From Opitutales bacterium (GTDB taxonomy: Bacteria > Verrucomicrobiota > Verrucomicrobiia > Opitutales > UBA9783), in NCBI GenBank assembly GCA_017958565.1, contig JAGDCJ010000053.1:1-44168 (forward strand): a DNA stretch of 44,168 bases, read 5' to 3'. This document shows, piece by piece, positions 24,242-33,100 of this stretch. The stretch's first letter is position 1. Every line of letters starts with the position of its first letter. The notes under the pieces were generated by a model. The model had not been told where the DNA came from. It did no database searches and worked only from the letters and a program-made list of their open reading frames with translations. Made by a program: the position numbers and the translations under genes.

Positions 24242-24715
24242 ATGAAAAAACAAGGAAGTGGTTGCAAGGCGGGGTTTACCCTGCTGGAGCTGATCATTAG
24301 TTTGACGGTGATGGGAATTTTGAGCGGAGTTTCTTATCAACTGTATCAGGTCATTTGGAAGAAAACAAAGTCGTCTCAGCGTTTTGCGGATGCTTGTCGA
24401 TGGCACCAAGCATTATTGGATTATTACGACTGTTGTGGAAAATTTCCATCGTGCTGTGCAGGCGATAAGTGGGTTGAGCTTCAAAAATTTTACTCTGAAT
24501 TCATTGACGAGTGTTCGGAACAAACGCAGGGAACTTGCCATTTTGCGCCGCAAAAACGTTCCGGTGCAGGGATTCCAACCGTATGGTTTTTGTGGGGTAC
24601 GCAGAAAAAACCAAAAGACATCATTTTAGAATTAGAAGCAACAACAGGACGTGGAGGTATTGAACAGGAAAAGATTTTTGGCTGGGGAACCGAAGTGTTG
24701 TTTTATCTTCCGTAA
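24242..24715 (+). CDS. Type IV pilin-like/type II secretion pseudopilin
   Basis: 157 residues with a class III signal: short basic leader then G|FTLLELIISLTVMGIL, carrying the invariant Glu at +5 and a hydrophobic N-terminal helix. It would be cleaved and methylated by a prepilin peptidase. The globular part is short, Cys-rich (DCCGKFPSCC) and ends in GRGGIEQEKIFGWGTEVLFYLP. The size and single-gene setting fit a GspG/GspH-like pseudopilin. No other secretion or pilus gene is adjacent. Confidence 0.8.
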   Translation: MKKQGSGCKAGFTLLELIISLTVMGILSGVSYQLYQVIWKKTKSSQRFADACRWHQALLDYYDCCGKFPSCCAGDKWVELQKFYSEFIDECSEQTQGTCHFAPQKRSGAGIPTVWFLWGTQKKPKDIILELEATTGRGGIEQEKIFGWGTEVLFYLP

Positions 24716-24729
24716 GATTCCTTCGTTTT

Positions 24730-25164
24730 TTACAACCCATTTGAGCGCTTTAGGGAAGCATGTAAGGGAATATTTTCATAGTGATGGAGGGATAAGATTT
24801 TCCCGTTTTCGTTCCAGTTGATCGCAAGAATATCCAGGCGATAGTGATGAACGTTTCGATGGTGTTGAATGTAGGCGCGAATGGCCATCTGCAGTGCCTT
24901 CTTTTTGTGCGCATCGACGGCATCATAGCCGGTTTGAAGAGCATTGGATTGGCGTCCCTTGACTTCTACAAACACCACGCAATGTGCTTGTTGGGCCACA
25001 ATGTCGAGTTCATATCGACCCGATTTCCAATTCCGATCAAGGATACGATAGCCCGATTTTTTCAAAAAACGAATGGCAGCACGCTCTCCTTTTCGGCCAC
25101 GGCGTACGTTCGGATTGGTCGCTTTTCGCCAAAGCGCTTGGAGATGTTGAAAAACCTTCCACAT
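24730..25164 (-). CDS. yraN: YraN family protein (UPF0102), nuclease-fold
   Basis: 144 residues of the UPF0102 family, which has a restriction-endonuclease-like fold of uncertain role. Landmarks are RRGRKGERAAIRFLKKSGY, ILDRNWKSGRYELDIVA and CVVFVEVKGR, giving the E...D...ExK pattern. The ATG at 25164 is chosen because the conserved part begins soon after and the longer frame to 25278 overlaps pssA. No clear Shine-Dalgarno sequence. It is last in the long minus-strand run. Confidence 0.88.
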   Translation of the reverse strand: MWKVFQHLQALWRKATNPNVRRGRKGERAAIRFLKKSGYRILDRNWKSGRYELDIVAQQAHCVVFVEVKGRQSNALQTGYDAVDAHKKKALQMAIRAYIQHHRNVHHYRLDILAINWNENGKILSLHHYENIPLHASLKRSNGL

Positions 25165-25190
25165 GCTTGATGGGACAGGGATCAAACGGT

Positions 25191-26003
25191 TCACTCGTGA
25201 TGCAACGGGACCTTTTTTCGATGTTGCAGGTGCCGAAAAAGCCCATAAAAGACATACGTAAGTGATAAAATCGCGCAAGATAATTCTTCGAAGGTGATGA
25301 TTACGACCAAGGCGATGATGATGAGCACAAAAGCGCGCAGTTTTGTTTCCGTTGTCCAGTCGATGTGTTTAAAGCTGGGATAATACACATTGCTAATCAT
25401 GAGCCAAGCGATGAGTAGCATCAATGGCGGGAGGAGCAACGCCCAGGCTTTTAGGTCAAAACGGTTAATGACCAAGACCAACGAAGCAATCACGCTTGCA
25501 GCGGCAGGAATGGGGAGGCCGATGAACGAGTGAGAAGAAGACGAGCGCAGTTGTTCTTTGGGCAAGAGCGGATGCGTGATGACGTTAAACCGTGCCAAAC
25601 GTACCGCTCCGCATAAGAGGTAGAAGAATCCAATGAGCCAGCCGATTTTTCGAAAAAATGGGAAATTGTTTTCGGGGGATAAAATTAAAAAAAATACGAT
25701 CATCGCGGGTGCTAATCCAAAAGATACCACATCGGCTAAGGAATCAAATTCTTTTCCAAACAACGATTCACGCCCTCCTAAACGCGCTAAGCGGCCGTCG
25801 AGTCCATCACAAATTAATGAACCGAAAATGCACCAAACAGCTTGATTGTAAAGAGCGAAAGAAGTGGTCATTTCTTCGCTGTACCGTGCTTGGATGCATC
25901 GAATGAGGCATAAAAATCCAAAAAAAAGGTTTCCTGCTGTAAAGAGGTTGGGTAGCAGGTAGATTTTTGCCAATGGGATATTTTGTTTCGCTTCGTTCCC
26001 CAT
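25191..26003 (-). CDS. pssA: CDP-diacylglycerol-serine O-phosphatidyltransferase
   Basis: Integral membrane enzyme of 270 residues that makes phosphatidylserine, precursor of phosphatidylethanolamine. The CDP-alcohol phosphotransferase motif D-G-x2-A-R-x8-G-x3-D-x3-D is complete at residues 69-91, and about six to eight hydrophobic helices are visible. The N-terminal PNLFTAGNLFFGF is typical of bacterial type II PssA. It lies 4 bases downstream of the RelE-like gene. Confidence 0.92.
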   Translation of the reverse strand: MGNEAKQNIPLAKIYLLPNLFTAGNLFFGFLCLIRCIQARYSEEMTTSFALYNQAVWCIFGSLICDGLDGRLARLGGRESLFGKEFDSLADVVSFGLAPAMIVFFLILSPENNFPFFRKIGWLIGFFYLLCGAVRLARFNVITHPLLPKEQLRSSSSHSFIGLPIPAAASVIASLVLVINRFDLKAWALLLPPLMLLIAWLMISNVYYPSFKHIDWTTETKLRAFVLIIIALVVIITFEELSCAILSLTYVFYGLFRHLQHRKKVPLHHE

Positions 26004-26007
26004 AAGG

Positions 26008-26346
26008 TCAAGATTGGAATTTTTCTAACTGTTGCCAAAAACGAGGGTCGTTTTCGACCGATTTTTTGTTAAACGGCAAATGATTACGAAATAAGAAATC
26101 GTTCCACGCATGTTGGGGGAGTAGGTAATGAATGACAAATAAATTTTCCTGAGCGCGTTCAAAGTAAATGCGAAAACGTTTCCAACGTATACGGTAAAAG
26201 GTTTTGTCGCCGCGGGTAAATCGGCTGTCGGGAGAGATTTTTTGAAAATCAAAATCGGTCAAAAACGTCATGAATTGCAATTGTTTTTCTTGCGATAAAC
26301 GCTGAAAAACGGCTTTGCTTTGTTCGCTAAACGTTACTTGGTGCAT
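26008..26346 (-). CDS. RelE/ParE-like small protein coupled to mcsA
   Basis: 112 residues with a RelE-superfamily look: helical N-terminus (SEQSKAVFQRLSQEKQLQF) then a sheet with YRIRWKRFRIYFER and LFVIHYLLP. RelE toxins cut mRNA on the ribosome, but no antitoxin gene is adjacent. Its start at 26346 lies inside the 3' end of the mcsA-like gene (13-base overlap), so it is tied to that gene instead. It may be a domesticated housekeeping protein. A frame extension to 26388 is rejected. Confidence 0.6.
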   Translation of the reverse strand: MHQVTFSEQSKAVFQRLSQEKQLQFMTFLTDFDFQKISPDSRFTRGDKTFYRIRWKRFRIYFERAQENLFVIHYLLPQHAWNDFLFRNHLPFNKKSVENDPRFWQQLEKFQS

Positions 26347-26816
26347 GTTTTCAAAATTTTTTCGATCGATTGGATTTGTTTCTGGCAAGTTTTGGCGGCC
26401 TCAAAACACTCGCGTTCCATTAATTTTTTCAATTTTTCTTGTAAATATTGCAAGCGAGGCTGGAATGATGGTGCATTTTGTTGAGAAGCAGGAATTTTCC
26501 CGAAATAAACGATAACATTTTTAAATCCATGCGGTTTTAAAGCAGTAAAGGTTTGATAGCATTGAGGACAACCGACACGCTTGTTTTCTTCCAGCCATTC
26601 GCGTGTACAGCCGCAAGATGGACAAAGATGATTGGACAACAAAATCCCTCGATCTTGCGTCGGAAGCCCGTCAATCAATTGAAAGGTGTTGGGGGTAAAA
26701 ACACCGCATGCTTTTGCGTGTTTTTCGCATAAAAAAGCTTCCCGCATGCGTCCATGGACATCAATATCCACCAGCTGAACCGTGGCTTCTTTTTCGCACT
26801 GGCAACATTTACTCAT
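26334..26816 (-). CDS. mcsA: McsA-like zinc-finger protein with UVR domain
   Basis: 160 residues with four Cys pairs (MSKCCQC, FLCEKHAKAC, LCPSCGC, VGCPQC), which should bind zinc, and a C-terminal UvrB/UvrC-like helical hairpin (LQEKLKKLMERECFEAA). In Bacillus, McsA activates the protein arginine kinase McsB; related pairs exist in Chlamydiae. The kinase gene is not adjacent here. It overlaps trxB by 8 bases upstream and the RelE-like gene downstream. Confidence 0.8.
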   Translation of the reverse strand: MSKCCQCEKEATVQLVDIDVHGRMREAFLCEKHAKACGVFTPNTFQLIDGLPTQDRGILLSNHLCPSCGCTREWLEENKRVGCPQCYQTFTALKPHGFKNVIVYFGKIPASQQNAPSFQPRLQYLQEKLKKLMERECFEAAKTCQKQIQSIEKILKTCTK

Positions 26817-27745
26817 GGTGTTCCCGTAGCCACGATTTTGCTTCTAACGCCGCTTGAGCGCCCATACTGGCTGCAACAACCGCTTGTCGGTATCGACGAT
26901 CGACGCAGTCACCGGCTGCAAAAACGCCCGGTACATTCGTGCAAACCGCTTTGTCCGCAATTGAGATATAACCTTGTTCATCCATTTCCACAAACCCCTT
27001 GAAAGCTTGTGAGTTGGTATGCCCTATAGCTAAGAATACGCCCTTGCAGGGTAGGAGGTACGTTTCTCCTGCTTTTTGCAATTGAAGTCCATTGATCAAT
27101 CCTTCCGAGTCAGTTGAAAAGCCGATAGGTACTTGTTGCTCCAGGCATTCAACATTTTCTTTTTGGCAAATAGACACTCCCGGATCGTCCGAAAGTGTTT
27201 GCGTTCTTTTGAGCGGAACCCAATAAACTTTTGTGCAAAGGCTGCTGAGATACAGAATGTCTTTGTATGCCTCTTCCCCGTCTCCAATCACTACTACGGT
27301 CTCATGTTTGTAAAAAAAAACCGTCGCACGTTGCGCACACACTGAGACCTTTCCCGCATAACAGTTCTTTTTCGCGTGGAAGGTGCAAGGTATTGGCTTG
27401 TGATCCCGTTGCAATGATAAGTGTTTGGGTAGCGATGGTTTGCCCATTGGATAGGGTAAGCATTTTTTGATTTTTCTCGCCCAATAGGGCTTGTTGGACG
27501 CTAGTGGATGAAAATCGAGTATCGAAGCGTTCTGCCTGTTGTCGCATGCGTTTCATCAAATCACTACCGCGAATACCTTCTGGAAAACCGGGAAAATTAT
27601 CAACCTGTGCGGATTGGGTGAGCGCGCCACCGACCTGAGGCCCTTCGAGGACGAGCGGATGCAATTGAGCGCGTGCAGCGTAAATGGCGGCGGATAATCC
27701 TGCGCATCCACTTCCAGCGATTACAATCGTTTCTACCTCGGCCAT
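26809..27745 (-). CDS. trxB: Thioredoxin reductase, frame interrupted in a T9 tract
   Basis: FAD/NADPH enzyme that reduces thioredoxin. The N-terminal frame carries the FAD motif GSGCAGLSAAIYAARA and the redox motif CATCDGFF, then stops at 27302. The next frame continues exactly where it should with YKHETVVVIGDGEEAY (NADPH motif) and ends with GVFAAGDCVD. The break is at a run of nine T on the coding strand (27312-27320): eight T would give an uninterrupted 311-residue protein, the normal length. Otherwise it is well conserved, so recent mutation, sequencing error or slippage on the homopolymer are all possible. It overlaps mcsA by 8 bases. It probably serves the peroxiredoxin at 464-1120 via thioredoxin. 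Confidence 0.9.
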
Positions 27746-27834
27746 ATAATCTTTTATTTCAAGGGAGTTTCGCCTTTTTGTCAATGGTTTTACCGGAGAG
27801 ATCGAGCATAGAACCGAGGTTTCCCACAAATATT

Positions 27835-29550
27835 TTACGCTTGCGATTTCCTCCAATCAAGCAGCTGGATTTGTAAGGAGCGTTGGTTTTGCCAGTAGGA
27901 CCAACCGAGTCGCAAGGCGCAATCGATCGGTTGATGCAACGGAATGCATTCCGATCCCATTCCCCAACCGATCGCAACGTAATGATCCCAGCGAATTCGC
28001 AAATGGTTTCCTTGCTTCCCAAAACGTTCAGTTGGGTGCGTTACAATTATCTTTTTTACCGCAAAAATGGGCATTTCGTTTCCTTGCCCGAAAGGTGCTA
28101 ATCGTTCCAGTTCTGTGAAAAAATCGGGTTGAAGAGCGTTTGCTGGTAAAAAAGAAGCAATCGGCAAGGTGGGTTCTGGTGGATGGTGCAAAAATTGTTG
28201 AGAGAGTATGTTGTGCAAGCAAGTTTCTAAGCGTGGCAAATTTTCAAGAGTGACCGACAAGCCGGCAGCAGCAGGATGACCACCCCAATGTAGTACATAG
28301 GGAGCGGCCTTTTGGAATAAGTCCACTAGGTTGACTTCCGGAATGCTTCGACCCGAGCCTTTTGCGATATCCTTTTGTTGCCCGAGAACAAAAACCGGTC
28401 GATGGTATTTTCGGGTTAAATGACCGGCTACAATTCCAACCACCCCTAAGTGCCAATGGGGTTGGTATAATACATAGACCAAAGAAGGAGGGCGTTGTGC
28501 GATCATAGCTTCTGCTTCTGCAAGGGTCGTTCGCTCGATTTCTTTCCGTTCGGTGTTTTTTGCTTCTATGGTTTGCGCCAAGGTACAACAACGGCAAGGA
28601 TCGGTTTCGATCAGCAATTGAAAGGGAAGATCTGCTCTGTCCAACCGACCGCCGGCATTGATGCGTGGTGCGAATTGGAACGAAAGCGCTTCGGTGGTTA
28701 AGGGAAAAGTGCGATCGTAACCGGAACACCGAAATAATTCTTGCAGTCCCTGAGAGGGAGATTTCGGTAATTCTTGTAGCCCAAAGTGGACAAACAACCG
28801 ATTGTCATGTTGTAAAGGGACCAAGTCCGCTACCGTTCCTAACGCAACGAGATCGAGGAAAGAGCGCAAGCGTAACGAGGTAGCTATGGGGATGTTTTCC
28901 TGCCGCAGTTGTTTGAGCCATGCGTGTAACATTTTAAACACCAATCCTGCGGTGCAAAGCTCCAAAGAAGAGGTGGAATGCTCTGCTTCTTGCGTGTGCG
29001 GGTTGACACAAATGGCGTCGGGTAGTTCAGCTTGCGTGTGTTGATGATGATCAATGATTAGAACTTCTATTCCTGCCGCGCGTAATGTTTGGACCGGTTG
29101 AATGGAATTGGTTCCGCAATCCATGGCGACTAAAAGATCAAACGTAGGTGTGTGTTGTAAGATTCGTTGCACCAATGCTTCGGTTAATCCGTAGCCTTCT
29201 TGTTCGCGAGAGGGGAAAATCGGGGTGAAGGAAAAATGGAAAAAAGAAAAGAAACGATGCATTAACGCCATGCTGGTAATACCATCGACATCATAGTCAC
29301 TTACCATCGCAATTCGCTTGGATATTTGGCAAGCACGATGCAGTTTTTGAACTGCTTGTGTAAGATTGCGAATTGCTTCCGGTGGTTCGATATTTTTAAG
29401 CGATGGAGATAGGAATGCTTCGTATTCGCTTGGATTTTGAAAAGGAAATCGTAGCAGTAACGATTGAATTTCTGGCCGAAATCCGCTTTTTTGAATGCAT
29501 GCTTGCAGCCACTTCGGTGGCGACGGTTGCGGTGCAAGAACCCACCGCAT
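27835..29550 (-). CDS. recJ: Single-stranded-DNA exonuclease RecJ
   Basis: 5'-3' exonuclease for recombination and mismatch repair, 571 residues. Metal motifs are SDYDVDGITS (Asp85 region), LIIDHHQHT, and GGHPAAAGLSV of the DHHA1 part, followed by a C-terminal OB-type region. All motifs are intact. Its ATG directly follows the secDF stop (TAAATG). The recJ-secDF neighbourhood is also found in Chlamydia. Confidence 0.95.
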   Translation of the reverse strand: MRWVLAPQPSPPKWLQACIQKSGFRPEIQSLLLRFPFQNPSEYEAFLSPSLKNIEPPEAIRNLTQAVQKLHRACQISKRIAMVSDYDVDGITSMALMHRFFSFFHFSFTPIFPSREQEGYGLTEALVQRILQHTPTFDLLVAMDCGTNSIQPVQTLRAAGIEVLIIDHHQHTQAELPDAICVNPHTQEAEHSTSSLELCTAGLVFKMLHAWLKQLRQENIPIATSLRLRSFLDLVALGTVADLVPLQHDNRLFVHFGLQELPKSPSQGLQELFRCSGYDRTFPLTTEALSFQFAPRINAGGRLDRADLPFQLLIETDPCRCCTLAQTIEAKNTERKEIERTTLAEAEAMIAQRPPSLVYVLYQPHWHLGVVGIVAGHLTRKYHRPVFVLGQQKDIAKGSGRSIPEVNLVDLFQKAAPYVLHWGGHPAAAGLSVTLENLPRLETCLHNILSQQFLHHPPEPTLPIASFLPANALQPDFFTELERLAPFGQGNEMPIFAVKKIIVTHPTERFGKQGNHLRIRWDHYVAIGWGMGSECIPLHQPIDCALRLGWSYWQNQRSLQIQLLDWRKSQA

Positions 29551-32046
29551 TTATGGTTTCATCCAATTGTGCGTGGTGGATTCTGTTTTCTTGGCCTCCA
29601 ATCGTTTGCGATTGCCATGATTCCACGTGCAAAAAATAGGTGCAGCCACAAAGATTGAAGAAAAGGTTCCGATGCAAATTCCTAACAGAAAGACCAACGC
29701 GTAGTCGCGAACGATTCCCGAGCAGCCAAGGTAGAGGGAGGCAGCGGGGATAAAAGTGGTTAGGCTCGTGATGAGCGTGCGCGATAAGGTTTTATGGATC
29801 GCCGCATTGATGATCATGGGAAGTGGAGAAAATGGGTTTCGTTTTAATTCCTCACGGACCCGATCGAAAATAATAATCTTGTCGTTAATGGAATAACCGA
29901 TGACGAGCAAAATCGCAGCCACCATAGGTGCGGTAAATTGGTACCCAAAGGCAACGTACAAACCGATGGTGATCAAGGTATCGTGTAATAAAGCTAGGAC
30001 AGAACTCATGCCGTAGCTGAATTCAAAACGGAAGGCAATGTAAAAGAGAATGCCTATGAGGGCAAAAACGATCGATAACAGTGCATTTTTTTGCACATCG
30101 GAGCTAACCGATGCACCCATTTGGTTATGCACCATACACTGGAAATGTGCTTCCGGATCGCTTGCCTGTAAAGCGGATAAGATCTGCAGCCCGCGGTTTT
30201 TCTCGGTTTGAATTTTTAGTAACGGAGTACTTGCGCCGATCGTTTTTTGATACATAGCGCGTACTTCTCCCAATTGTTTTTCTTTGGCTAGATCCCGAAT
30301 CTTTTGGCAATCGATTTCTTTTTCTCCGCGTATGAGTAATTCATCGCCGCCAACAAAATCAATACTCAAAACGCTTTTCCCGCGGATTCCTACGGCCATG
30401 CATCCGATGATCAGCAGAAGAATGGATAGAATCATGGCTGGTTTTTGGTACGATAAAAAATCAACTTTTGCATTTTCAAACCACGAATGTGGGGATAAAT
30501 GGAAGCGGTTTTTCCGAGCGATTTTTTCTAAGATCGATCGATTGAAGCACAAAACGGTAAAGAGCGTTGTGAACACACCAACCGCTAAGGTAATGCCGAA
30601 GCCTTTGACGGATCCCACTCCGAAGAAAACCAGCAAAACGGCAGTCAATAGCGTGGTTAAATTGGCATCCAAAATAGTTACAAATGCTCTTTTACACCCG
30701 AGCTTCAAAGAAGCCATGATGTCATTTCCTGCCTTCAATTCCTCGCGAATACGTTCCAAGATCAGCACATTTGCATCGACCGCCATTCCGAGGGTTAGGG
30801 CTAACGCAGTAATGCTGGGAAGAGTGATCGTTGCGCCGAGGGTTACCCAGGAAACCAGGATGAAGATAAAATTCAGGAGCAAGGTGAGGCTACAAATAAT
30901 ACCGGAAAGGTGGTAATAGCCGATGATCACCATTAACAACAAAGCGATACCAACGAAAGACGCGGTAATGGCGACCTGTTTCGCGCTAGCGGCCAAGGAT
31001 GGGCCAATTTCGTAAATTTCCGCTAAATCCAATTCGAACTCCAGCGGATTGTTTAATACGTTGGCCAATTCGATAGCTTCCCGTTGGGTAAAATGGCCCG
31101 AAATGCTTGCTTGTCCGCCGGTAATTTCCGACTGAATGACAGGTGCAGAGCACACTTTTCCATCTAACACAATTGCTAATGGTTTATGTAGGTTTTGTCG
31201 AGTAATGGTGGCAAAGCGTTCCTTCCCATTTGCTGTCATTTGCAGGCTCACTTCATATTTTCCATAAGGATCTACCACCGGGTGCGCTTCTTTTACAAAT
31301 TTTCCGGTCATTTCCGGAATTTTTTTCACAAGAATCGGAACAGAAATCATTTCTCCGTTTTCTTGTTCATGTTCGAGGGATAAGGTTTCATATCCGATCG
31401 GAATTGACTCACCTTCCTGTAGCGGTTCATGCACCAAGCGAAAGTCCAATTTTGCTGGTTTTTTTAATGCGCGTACAATATTCGGATGGGTTTCCAAAGA
31501 AATTCCTGGAAGTTGTACTTCGATGTTTCCGCGGCCGTTGGGGCGGATGATCGGTTCTGCAACCCCCAAGGAATCAATGCGGTTTGCAATCACTTCAATT
31601 GCTTTTTGTACCAATCGTTGGCATTCATCATTGGATTTCCCGTTTAAAATTTGCGGATGGATGCGAAGCGAAAAAGCAACGCCGCCTTTTAAGTCCAACC
31701 CTTGTTTAAAAACGCTTTGCGATTGATGAAGCAAATGCTGCAAAATCGTTTGGTTCCGTTTGTCGAAATTTTTAATATCCGAAGCATTCAATTGCGTGAA
31801 GCACGTGCCCAAGTCCAGTTTTTGTTCGCGGCATACGGTCACAAGCGCTTGTACCCAATGGGTAGACTTTTTTTCAGCGATCAACTGTCTCGCTTTTTGT
31901 AAAGCGGATTGAAATGCCTCTTTGTTTTTTTGGACGTGGTTGCATAAATAGGTATCGTATGGCTGATCTTTCCACGGTGTTAATTGGCAAAGTCCCATTG
32001 CCAATGCAACCCAGGTGATCGCTAATCGACCATCGATTTTTTTCAT
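29551..32046 (-). CDS. secDF: SecDF protein-export fusion
   Basis: 831-residue inner-membrane protein that uses proton flow to help translocation after SecA. The SecD half (about 1-510) has GLDLKGGVAFSLRI and AVDANVLILERIREEL; the SecF half has LSIDFVGGDELLIRG and GYSINDKIIIFDRVREEL. Twelve membrane segments are expected from the two halves. SecD and SecF are separate in E. coli but fused in Chlamydiae, Verrucomicrobia and Bacillus. It lies 3 bases after yajC. Confidence 0.96.
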   Translation of the reverse strand: MKKIDGRLAITWVALAMGLCQLTPWKDQPYDTYLCNHVQKNKEAFQSALQKARQLIAEKKSTHWVQALVTVCREQKLDLGTCFTQLNASDIKNFDKRNQTILQHLLHQSQSVFKQGLDLKGGVAFSLRIHPQILNGKSNDECQRLVQKAIEVIANRIDSLGVAEPIIRPNGRGNIEVQLPGISLETHPNIVRALKKPAKLDFRLVHEPLQEGESIPIGYETLSLEHEQENGEMISVPILVKKIPEMTGKFVKEAHPVVDPYGKYEVSLQMTANGKERFATITRQNLHKPLAIVLDGKVCSAPVIQSEITGGQASISGHFTQREAIELANVLNNPLEFELDLAEIYEIGPSLAASAKQVAITASFVGIALLLMVIIGYYHLSGIICSLTLLLNFIFILVSWVTLGATITLPSITALALTLGMAVDANVLILERIREELKAGNDIMASLKLGCKRAFVTILDANLTTLLTAVLLVFFGVGSVKGFGITLAVGVFTTLFTVLCFNRSILEKIARKNRFHLSPHSWFENAKVDFLSYQKPAMILSILLLIIGCMAVGIRGKSVLSIDFVGGDELLIRGEKEIDCQKIRDLAKEKQLGEVRAMYQKTIGASTPLLKIQTEKNRGLQILSALQASDPEAHFQCMVHNQMGASVSSDVQKNALLSIVFALIGILFYIAFRFEFSYGMSSVLALLHDTLITIGLYVAFGYQFTAPMVAAILLVIGYSINDKIIIFDRVREELKRNPFSPLPMIINAAIHKTLSRTLITSLTTFIPAASLYLGCSGIVRDYALVFLLGICIGTFSSIFVAAPIFCTWNHGNRKRLEAKKTESTTHNWMKP

Positions 32047-32049
32047 AAC

Positions 32050-32361
32050 TTATTTCGTTTTGGAGGGAGTGGAGAGCTTATTTTGAACAAAATTCTTATG
32101 CAGTTCGAGCTTGGAGTCTCCGGTTTTAATTAACAGCCGATCGCTTTTGACTTGTACTACAGTGGCAAACAGTCCGGAGTTTGTTAAAATCTCATCGCCT
32201 TCCTTTAACGAGGCAATCATTTTTTCTTGTTGTTTTTGTTTTTTTCGCTGTGGTGCAATCATCAAGAACCAAAAAGCGAGACCAAACAACAGCATCATTA
32301 AAAATGAGGAAGACATGGCTTTTACCGGCTGCGCGGGAGTGTTGAAAAGAAACGTGATCAT
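32050..32361 (-). CDS. yajC: Preprotein translocase subunit YajC
   Basis: 103 residues: one membrane helix (SSFLMMLLFGLAFWFLMIAP), the family motif PQRKKQKQQEKMIASLKEGDE and the beta domain ILTNSGLFATVVQV. It associates with SecDF, whose gene follows. The ATG at 32361 has AAAGG five bases upstream; an extension to 32400 is not needed. Confidence 0.94.
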   Translation of the reverse strand: MITFLFNTPAQPVKAMSSSFLMMLLFGLAFWFLMIAPQRKKQKQQEKMIASLKEGDEILTNSGLFATVVQVKSDRLLIKTGDSKLELHKNFVQNKLSTPSKTK

Positions 32362-32371
32362 ATTGGCCTTT

Positions 32372-32400
32372 ATTCCACAAAATTTTGTTGTTTTTCGCAA
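32372..32400 (-). promoter_or_regulatory. Promoter of yajC-secDF with palindrome in the spacer
   Basis: On the minus strand TTGCGA (32395-32400) and TGGAAT (32372-32377) are 17 bases apart. The palindrome ACAAAATTTTGT at 32377-32388 fills part of the spacer, a usual place for a repressor or activator site. Confidence 0.5.
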
Positions 32401-32444
32401 GATTTTTTCATGAAAAGAACGAGAATAGCTGGGTTATGATGCCC

Positions 32445-33041
32445 TCACCTTTTTCGTGATGATTGGAGAGAGGAGGGACGCAGGGCTTGTTTCAAAATAG
32501 CTTCGACGGTATTCGCTTGGGGAGATTGTTCTTGTACGATTTGCGTAAGCGCTTCGGCTTGTTGGCGAGAATACCCCAGCACGGTTAACGCTTCCATTGC
32601 ATCTTGATAGATAGAAGGTTTTTTCGAAAGTGTGGTTTTGGGGGCTTGCTTCAGGCAATCTTTTAATTCCAAAATGAGACGTTGTGCGGTTTTTTTCCCG
32701 ACGCCGGGACATTTTGCTAATGCCGCTGCATCAGAATGAATCAGCAAGGCGCATAATTGAGGCATGGGGAAAAACGACAACAAGGTTAACGCTAATTTGG
32801 GTCCCACACCGTTGACTTTTTCGACCAACAATTGAAAGAAGTTGCGCTCTTCGCGTGTGACAAAACCGTACAATTGTTGGCTATCTTCGCGATAAACCGC
32901 ATACGTATAGAAGCGATACGATTGTTGAGGCTGAAAAGATGGTGGTTTTGTGACAAATATCTCATAACCGACCCCATGGACATTGAGCCAAATACATCGT
33001 TGATCGGTTGCTTCCAGAATGCCTTCTAAAAACGCAATCAT
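32445..33041 (-). CDS. ruvA: Holliday-junction DNA-binding protein RuvA
   Basis: 198 residues, normal length. Domain I starts IAFLEGILEATDQRCIWLNVHGVGYEIF; the helix-hairpin-helix motifs are FQLLVEKVNGVGPKLALTLL in part and LAKCPGVGKKTAQRLILELK in part; the C-terminal three-helix domain that touches RuvB is EALTVLGYSRQQAEAL. It targets RuvB to four-way junctions. ruvB and ruvC are not nearby. Confidence 0.96.
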   Translation of the reverse strand: MIAFLEGILEATDQRCIWLNVHGVGYEIFVTKPPSFQPQQSYRFYTYAVYREDSQQLYGFVTREERNFFQLLVEKVNGVGPKLALTLLSFFPMPQLCALLIHSDAAALAKCPGVGKKTAQRLILELKDCLKQAPKTTLSKKPSIYQDAMEALTVLGYSRQQAEALTQIVQEQSPQANTVEAILKQALRPSSLQSSRKR

Positions 33042-33100
33042 GGTACGAGTACCCTACCATAAAGGGAAGAGGTTTGTAAAACGGAAAACGTAAAGATCGG

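Noticed and set aside
26809-27856. Two separate genes at the thioredoxin reductase locus
   Set aside because: The two frames are the N- and C-terminal parts of one TrxB, joined at a T9 run.
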